Below are positions 59,892-64,000 of a stretch of 64,000 nt of DNA, in pieces; positions within the stretch are counted from its first letter, which is position 1, and every line of letters begins with the position of its first letter. The notes below the pieces were generated by a model. The model worked only from the letters and a program-made list of their open reading frames with translations. It did not search any database and had not been told where the DNA came from. This stretch comes from Pseudomonadota bacterium (GTDB lineage: Bacteria > Pseudomonadota > Alphaproteobacteria > Rhizobiales > Xanthobacteraceae): assembly GCA_023387735.1 (NCBI GenBank), contig JAEWHP010000020.1, forward strand, positions 327,775 through 391,774. Direction: 5' to 3'. The translations under genes and the position numbers were made by a program.

Positions 59892-61828
59892 CTGCCGCCT
59901 CCCTGGCTATCCGCCACCACCTTGAGCGGAACAGGTGTGCGCAGCACCGTCCTGAGAACCTCATCTTTCGGTCCAAACGACTGCACTCTTCCTTCGCCCA
60001 CGACCAAAACATGGTCGACGCCTTCAAGCGCTTTCGGACGATGCGCGACGACAACGACAATGCCGCCGCGGCCACGCACATTGTTGATCGCCTCGGTGAG
60101 AGCCGCCTCTCCCTCCGAATCCAAATTCGAGGTCGGCTCATCGAGCACGATCAGGAATGGGTTGCCATAGAAGGCACGGGCAAGCCCGATCCGCTGTCGC
60201 TGACCGGCGGATAACGTCATTCCGCCTTCGCCCACCTGGGTACTGTAGCCGTCCGGAAATGAAAGGATGAGGTCATGTACACCGGCGATTCGCGCCGCCT
60301 CCAGCACTGCGTCCGGAGTCGCCTTCAGATCGAATCGCGCGATATTGACTGCGATGCTGCCCTCGAACAGTTCGACATCCTGTGGCAGATAGCCGATGTG
60401 TTTGCCCAACGCTTCCGAGGTCCACTGGTCCAGCGTGGCGTTGTCGAGCTTGATCTTGCCGCGAAGCCGCGGCCAGACACCAACAAGCGCACGAGCCAAC
60501 GTCGACTTGCCGGCGCCGCTCGGCCCGATAATGCCGACGGCCTCGCCCTTTCGCAGTTGGAACGAAACGTCGTTGACAATCAGTTTTTCCGAGTTCGGCG
60601 CCGCAACGTAGAGTTGCTCCACGACGAAGGCTTCAGTCGGCGGCGGCAGCGCAAGCGGCTCCCTCTCTTGCGGCAGGAGTTCCAGCAACTTATCCAGCCG
60701 TTGCCCGGACTGACGTGCGGCGACGAAGCCCTTCCAGTTGGCGATCGCCGTCTCCACGGGAGCAAGCGCCCTCGCCGTCAGGATCGATCCGGCAATAATG
60801 ATGCCGGCCGTCGATTCCTGATTGATCACAAGCACCGCGCCAACGGCGAGGACCAGCGACTGGAGAAACGAACGAAACACCTTCGAAAGCCCGCCGAGCC
60901 CGCTTGCGACATCGCTCGCGCTCTCGTGTGCCGCAAGGTACCTGACGTTAACAGCCTGCCAGCGCTGCGCGGCCTGCCGCCTCATGCCCATGGCTTGGAG
61001 AACTTCAGCGTTTCGACGCCCTTCCGCGGCAAGCGCGCTGCGCGAGACGGCCAACTGCGAGGAGGCTTTTGCCGGTCCGCGCGTCCGCACCTCTGTCAAA
61101 ACGGTTATGCCGATCAGCAAGAGCCCGCCTAATAGTGCGGTCACGCCGATCCAGAAATGGAACAGGAAGCAGATGCCGAGATAAATCGGCATCCATGGCA
61201 GGTCGAACAGCGCGATCGGTCCGCCTCCCGAAAGAAAGCTCCGGACCTGGTCAAGATCCCGAACCGGCTGCATGCCGTCGCCGTCGCCGCGAGTTTTTAG
61301 TGGAAGGCGAACCAGGGAATCGAATACCCGCAGCCCGAGCCTTTCGTCGAAGTAGCGGCCGATCCGCGCGCTTATCCGGTTTCGAACCAGATCCAGACCG
61401 CCCTGAAACGCATACAGCACCGTCGCAAGAAACAATAGCGCGACCAACGTCGGAATGCTGCGTCCCGGCAGCACCCGATCGTAAACCTGAAGCATGAAGA
61501 ATGAGCCCGTCAGCATCAGGAGATTGCTCAGGCCACTAAATGCCGCGAGAGCCCAGAATATCCGTCGGCATGACTTCAAGAAGGCCGATATCTCCGATCG
61601 CGGCTCCTCATACTCCTGTGCTGAAGGCCGGCCCGAGAACAGGCGCCGCCGAATTGCTTCAACCGAACGGCCCGCCCCTCCATTCAACCCAGGGAGGCGA
61701 ATCCACGATCGCGCACGCTCAGCCAGGATTCCCACGGCGGCGACAAACACCGCCCATCTCGAGACTTCGATGTGGTCAAAATTCTGGGGCGGGGGAATGA
61801 CTTGCCCCCGCCGTCTTAGATCAGTCAT
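59876..61828 (-). CDS. Type I secretion ABC transporter (permease/ATPase, PrtD type)
   Basis: A 650-residue exporter with fused membrane and ATPase domains. An N-terminal extension of about 85 residues contains a hydrophobic stretch (WAVFVAAVGILAERARSWI). The six-segment domain begins at IFWALAAFSGLSNLLMLTGS. The ATPase has Walker A GIIGPSGAGKSTLARALVG, signature LSAGQRQRIGLARAF and Walker B FLIVLDEPTSNLDS. It exports unfolded cargo directly out of the cell. ATG at 61828 has AAGGGG upstream; the frame extends to 61891. It lies 85 nt after the cargo gene and overlaps the adaptor gene, forming a cargo-exporter-adaptor operon on the minus strand. Confidence 0.94.
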   Translation of the reverse strand: MTDLRRRGQVIPPPQNFDHIEVSRWAVFVAAVGILAERARSWIRLPGLNGGAGRSVEAIRRRLFSGRPSAQEYEEPRSEISAFLKSCRRIFWALAAFSGLSNLLMLTGSFFMLQVYDRVLPGRSIPTLVALLFLATVLYAFQGGLDLVRNRISARIGRYFDERLGLRVFDSLVRLPLKTRGDGDGMQPVRDLDQVRSFLSGGGPIALFDLPWMPIYLGICFLFHFWIGVTALLGGLLLIGITVLTEVRTRGPAKASSQLAVSRSALAAEGRRNAEVLQAMGMRRQAAQRWQAVNVRYLAAHESASDVASGLGGLSKVFRSFLQSLVLAVGAVLVINQESTAGIIIAGSILTARALAPVETAIANWKGFVAARQSGQRLDKLLELLPQEREPLALPPPTEAFVVEQLYVAAPNSEKLIVNDVSFQLRKGEAVGIIGPSGAGKSTLARALVGVWPRLRGKIKLDNATLDQWTSEALGKHIGYLPQDVELFEGSIAVNIARFDLKATPDAVLEAARIAGVHDLILSFPDGYSTQVGEGGMTLSAGQRQRIGLARAFYGNPFLIVLDEPTSNLDSEGEAALTEAINNVRGRGGIVVVVAHRPKALEGVDHVLVVGEGRVQSFGPKDEVLRTVLRTPVPLKVVADSQGGGRWTAR

Positions 61829-61913
61829 GGTACTTGCCCCTTGAACCATGCCTTTGTTGAGGTGATATCCCCAAGGCAGATATAAAACCAACTCCCTCCT
61901 GAAGGCCGGTCGC

Positions 61914-63998
61914 TCACGCGAAATGGAAGTCGCTGCTATTAAGTGCGCTCAGTTTGGTGTTCTTTAGCGTGAGCGTATCGTTTCCTGTGGAAATGACAAC
62001 ATCCTGGCCACTCTGAGATGCGTGGGACAGAACGCTCGCAAAACTGTCGAACACCGTCTTGCTGAACTGAATCGTGTCCTGCGCCGAACCGCTGGCCTTG
62101 AAATCCCTGATGATGTCGCGGCCGAAGTTGGCGGCAAACACGAAAGTATCGCTCTGGCCACCGCCAACAAAGATGTCGTTGCCGGAAGTGCCCTTGAGCG
62201 TATTGCTGCCTGTCGAGCCCAGGATCGCATTGCCCGAAGTACCAACGACCTGACCGCTGCTATCGATCTGCTTGGCGGTGTACGTATGTACCGTGTCGGA
62301 CACGGCAGACGATGTCTTGAAGGACCAGGTGCCATCGGCATCCGTAGTCACGGTTCCCATCGATGTATTGCCGTCGAACAGTTTGATCTGACTGTTGGCG
62401 GCGGCAACGCCTTCGATCGTGACGATGTCGCTCCAGTTCTTGTACATCGTCGTCAGGCCGACAGACGAAATCGGCGCATTACCGATTGAACCGCCAATCG
62501 AGCCATCGCCGTTGAGGTCTTGATTGAAGGAGGACTCAAGCGATTTCAGCGCCGTGTTGGTCCCGGACACGAAGCTTAGAGTGTTTGTGATGTAGTTGCC
62601 GCTGCTGTCGGTGCTCCAGGCATTGTACTGACCGGTGGCAGCGTTCTTCCACACTACATTGAAGCCCGTCGCGGTCTGCTCAGCGCCAATCGGCGCCCAG
62701 CCCGCCCACATACCCTCGGTCACCGGCGCGCCGTCGAATTTCAAGACGGGACCAGAACTGCCTTTGAGGAAATAATTGGACCCGATCTGGCTCAGGCTGG
62801 TCGAGCCGGCCGACTCGATCACGACGGCAGGCGCGCCGATCGTGCCATCGCCGTTGAGGTCTTGATTGAAAGAGGTCTCGAGCGATTTGAGCGCCGCGTT
62901 GGATCCCGACACCAAGCTTAGCGTATTCGTGATGTAGTTGCCATTGCTGTCAGTGCTCCAGGCATTGAACTGACCGGTGGCGGCGTTTTTCCATACTACA
63001 TTGAAGCCCGTCGCGGTCTGCTCAGCAGCGATCGGCGCCCAGCCCGCCCATGTGCTGTCGGTCACTGGCGCGCCGCCGAACTTCAAGACCGGACCGGAAC
63101 TGCCTTTCAGGAAATAATTGCCGCCGATCTGGCTCAGGCTGGTCGAGCCGGCCGACTCGATCACCACAGCAGACGCGCCGATCGTTCCGTCCCCATTGAG
63201 GTCTTGATTGAAAGCAGTTTCGAGCGATTTCAGCGCCGAGTTGGTCCCAGACACGAAGCTGAGGGTATTGGTGACATAGTTGCCGTTGCTGTCAGTGCTC
63301 CACGCATTGTACTGACCTGTGGTGGCGTTTTTCCACACCACACCGTAGCCCGTCGCAGTTTTTTCAGCGCCGATCGGCGCCCAGCCCGCCCAAGTGCTGT
63401 CGGTCACTGCCGCGCCGTCGAATTTCAAGACGGGACCGGTGCCACTGCTGGTGTTGAGGTAATATTTGTCGCTCTTCTCGACGAGAGAAGTCGCACCGGA
63501 CGATTCAACTACTGTGCCCTGAGTTGTTGTCGACGCCCCGCCGATCACGCTGGAGACCGACTGCGACGCAGAGCTCGCATTGCCGGCTGCATCGGTGGCC
63601 TTGGCGGTCAGCGCATGACTGCCGGTCGACAGCGCTTTCGTCGTGATGCTCCAGGTGCCGGTCGAGTTCGTCGTCCCCGTTCCGACCACCGTGTTCCCAT
63701 CGTAGACCGTGACCGTGCTGTTGGCCTCGGCGGTTCCGGACAGCTTGACCTGATTGGTGTTGACGACGGTGTTGCTGCTCACAACGGGGGCCGTCGGAGC
63801 GACCGTGTCCGGTGCAGGCGAATTTCCAGTGATTGCAGTGCTAATCGACGGCGACGCGGTGCTGACATTGCCAGCCGCATCCGCGGCCTTGGCCGTCAGC
63901 GCGTGGGTACCCGTCGACAGCGCATTCGTCGTGATACTCCAGGCGCCGGTCGAGTTCGTCGTCCCCGTTCCGACGACCGTGTTCCCGTCGTAGACCGT
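61914..63998 (-). CDS. Large secreted Ig-like/RTX-like protein, type I secretion cargo (5' end outside window)
   Basis: The frame is open to the right edge, so only the C-terminal 694 residues are seen; a GTG at 63782 is not a real start. From the edge: bacterial Ig-like units (TVYDGNTVVGTGTTNSTGAW type, two in view). Then three tandem 114-residue units with WAGWAPIGAEQTATGFNVVW and a Ca-loop-like ending NQDLNGDGTIG. A further Ig-like unit (KLFDGNTSMGTVTTDADGTW) follows. The C-terminal part is RTX-like (GNDIFVGGGQSDTFVFAANF, then DIIRDFKASGSAQDTIQFSK). The C-terminus ends SDFHFA, a typical type I secretion end of hydrophobic residues. It is the likely substrate of the exporter encoded immediately downstream. 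Confidence 0.9.
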   Translation of the reverse strand, partial: TVYDGNTVVGTGTTNSTGAWSITTNALSTGTHALTAKAADAAGNVSTASPSISTAITGNSPAPDTVAPTAPVVSSNTVVNTNQVKLSGTAEANSTVTVYDGNTVVGTGTTNSTGTWSITTKALSTGSHALTAKATDAAGNASSASQSVSSVIGGASTTTQGTVVESSGATSLVEKSDKYYLNTSSGTGPVLKFDGAAVTDSTWAGWAPIGAEKTATGYGVVWKNATTGQYNAWSTDSNGNYVTNTLSFVSGTNSALKSLETAFNQDLNGDGTIGASAVVIESAGSTSLSQIGGNYFLKGSSGPVLKFGGAPVTDSTWAGWAPIAAEQTATGFNVVWKNAATGQFNAWSTDSNGNYITNTLSLVSGSNAALKSLETSFNQDLNGDGTIGAPAVVIESAGSTSLSQIGSNYFLKGSSGPVLKFDGAPVTEGMWAGWAPIGAEQTATGFNVVWKNAATGQYNAWSTDSSGNYITNTLSFVSGTNTALKSLESSFNQDLNGDGSIGGSIGNAPISSVGLTTMYKNWSDIVTIEGVAAANSQIKLFDGNTSMGTVTTDADGTWSFKTSSAVSDTVHTYTAKQIDSSGQVVGTSGNAILGSTGSNTLKGTSGNDIFVGGGQSDTFVFAANFGRDIIRDFKASGSAQDTIQFSKTVFDSFASVLSHASQSGQDVVISTGNDTLTLKNTKLSALNSSDFHFA
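62490..63516 (-). repeat. Three in-frame tandem repeats of 342 bp
   Basis: The words coding DLNGDG recur with exact 342-bp spacing (TTGAGGTCTTGATTGAA at 62512, 62854 and 63196). Each unit encodes 114 residues. The second and third units (towards the gene's 3' end) are most alike; the first, at about 63200-63516, has diverged at its start. They are coding repeats in the secreted cargo gene, prone to expansion or loss by recombination. Confidence 0.9.
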
Positions 63999-64000
63999 GA

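Noticed and set aside
62490..63516. Possible CRISPR array or non-coding satellite
   Set aside because: The 342-bp units are in-frame protein repeats with no short repeat/spacer pattern.

Overview
The window looks like a chromosomal segment of an alphaproteobacterium of the Bradyrhizobium / Nitrobacteraceae type. The reasons are the high-GC coding style, the rhizobial protein families (DUF2171, DUF5996, Omp25/RopB-like barrel), the many catabolic and solute-uptake genes, and a set of intergenic palindromic repeats of the kind scattered through Bradyrhizobium and Rhodopseudomonas genomes. The taxonomic call is inference. No rRNA, tRNA or CRISPR array was seen.

Region 1 (1-6.4 kb) is housekeeping/accessory: the end of a DUF5996 gene, a small zinc-ribbon protein, a secreted DUF1080 protein, a DUF2171 protein, a hypothetical, and a large four-GAF GGDEF/EAL cyclic-di-GMP protein.

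Region 2 (6.7-38.7 kb) is a dense catabolic and uptake district. It holds an Ldh_2 dehydrogenase / FMNH2 monooxygenase / FAH-family hydrolase operon; a glutamate/aspartate-type ABC transporter (gltIJKL order) with a D-amino-acid-transaminase-like enzyme; an alpha/beta hydrolase pair; a tripartite tricarboxylate transporter (tctC-B-A) with an IclR regulator; an M20 peptidase divergent from a second NtaA/SnaA/DszA monooxygenase; a TPP-dependent decarboxylase-like enzyme; an Old Yellow Enzyme with a ModE-like regulator and an SDR; and an operon of two amidohydrolases, a Rieske protein and a quinone oxidoreductase. Small secreted proteins, a fasciclin protein, an outer-membrane barrel and an FAD-dependent dehydrogenase follow. 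Palindromic repeats sit at most operon ends. A conserved 32-bp element (TTGACAGACAAATC-N9-CCAAATGTC) lies at nearly the same distance upstream of two otherwise unrelated genes.

Region 3 (38.7-48.8 kb) is a decayed mobile island that looks lower in GC. It starts with the 3' remnant of a duplicated FAD dehydrogenase and TTCCTGTTAT-type inverted repeats. A phage packaging-side module follows (ParB-DNA methyltransferase fusion with a DVPY instead of DPPY motif, DUF5681 protein, terminase large subunit). Next come an IS5-type transposase remnant, galE, and a phage recombination module (YqaJ exonuclease plus an ERF annealase fused to an HNH-like zinc domain) flanked by two rhizobial hypotheticals. 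The island ends in a ugd (UDP-glucose dehydrogenase) pseudogene whose 3' part lies inverted behind a 12-bp palindrome. No portal, capsid, tail or integrase gene is present.

Region 4 (49.1-64 kb) is a surface/secretion locus: a COG0523 metallochaperone GTPase, a 1910-residue protein with a dimethylformamidase-like domain and four DUF4082 modules, a hexapeptide acyltransferase, a membrane-anchored PPP-type phosphatase, and a type I secretion membrane-fusion protein and ABC exporter downstream of a large Ig-like/RTX-like cargo. That cargo has 342-bp tandem repeats and runs off the right edge. The best candidates for something new are this locus (secreted dimethylformamidase-like cargo) and the ERF-HNH/YqaJ module.
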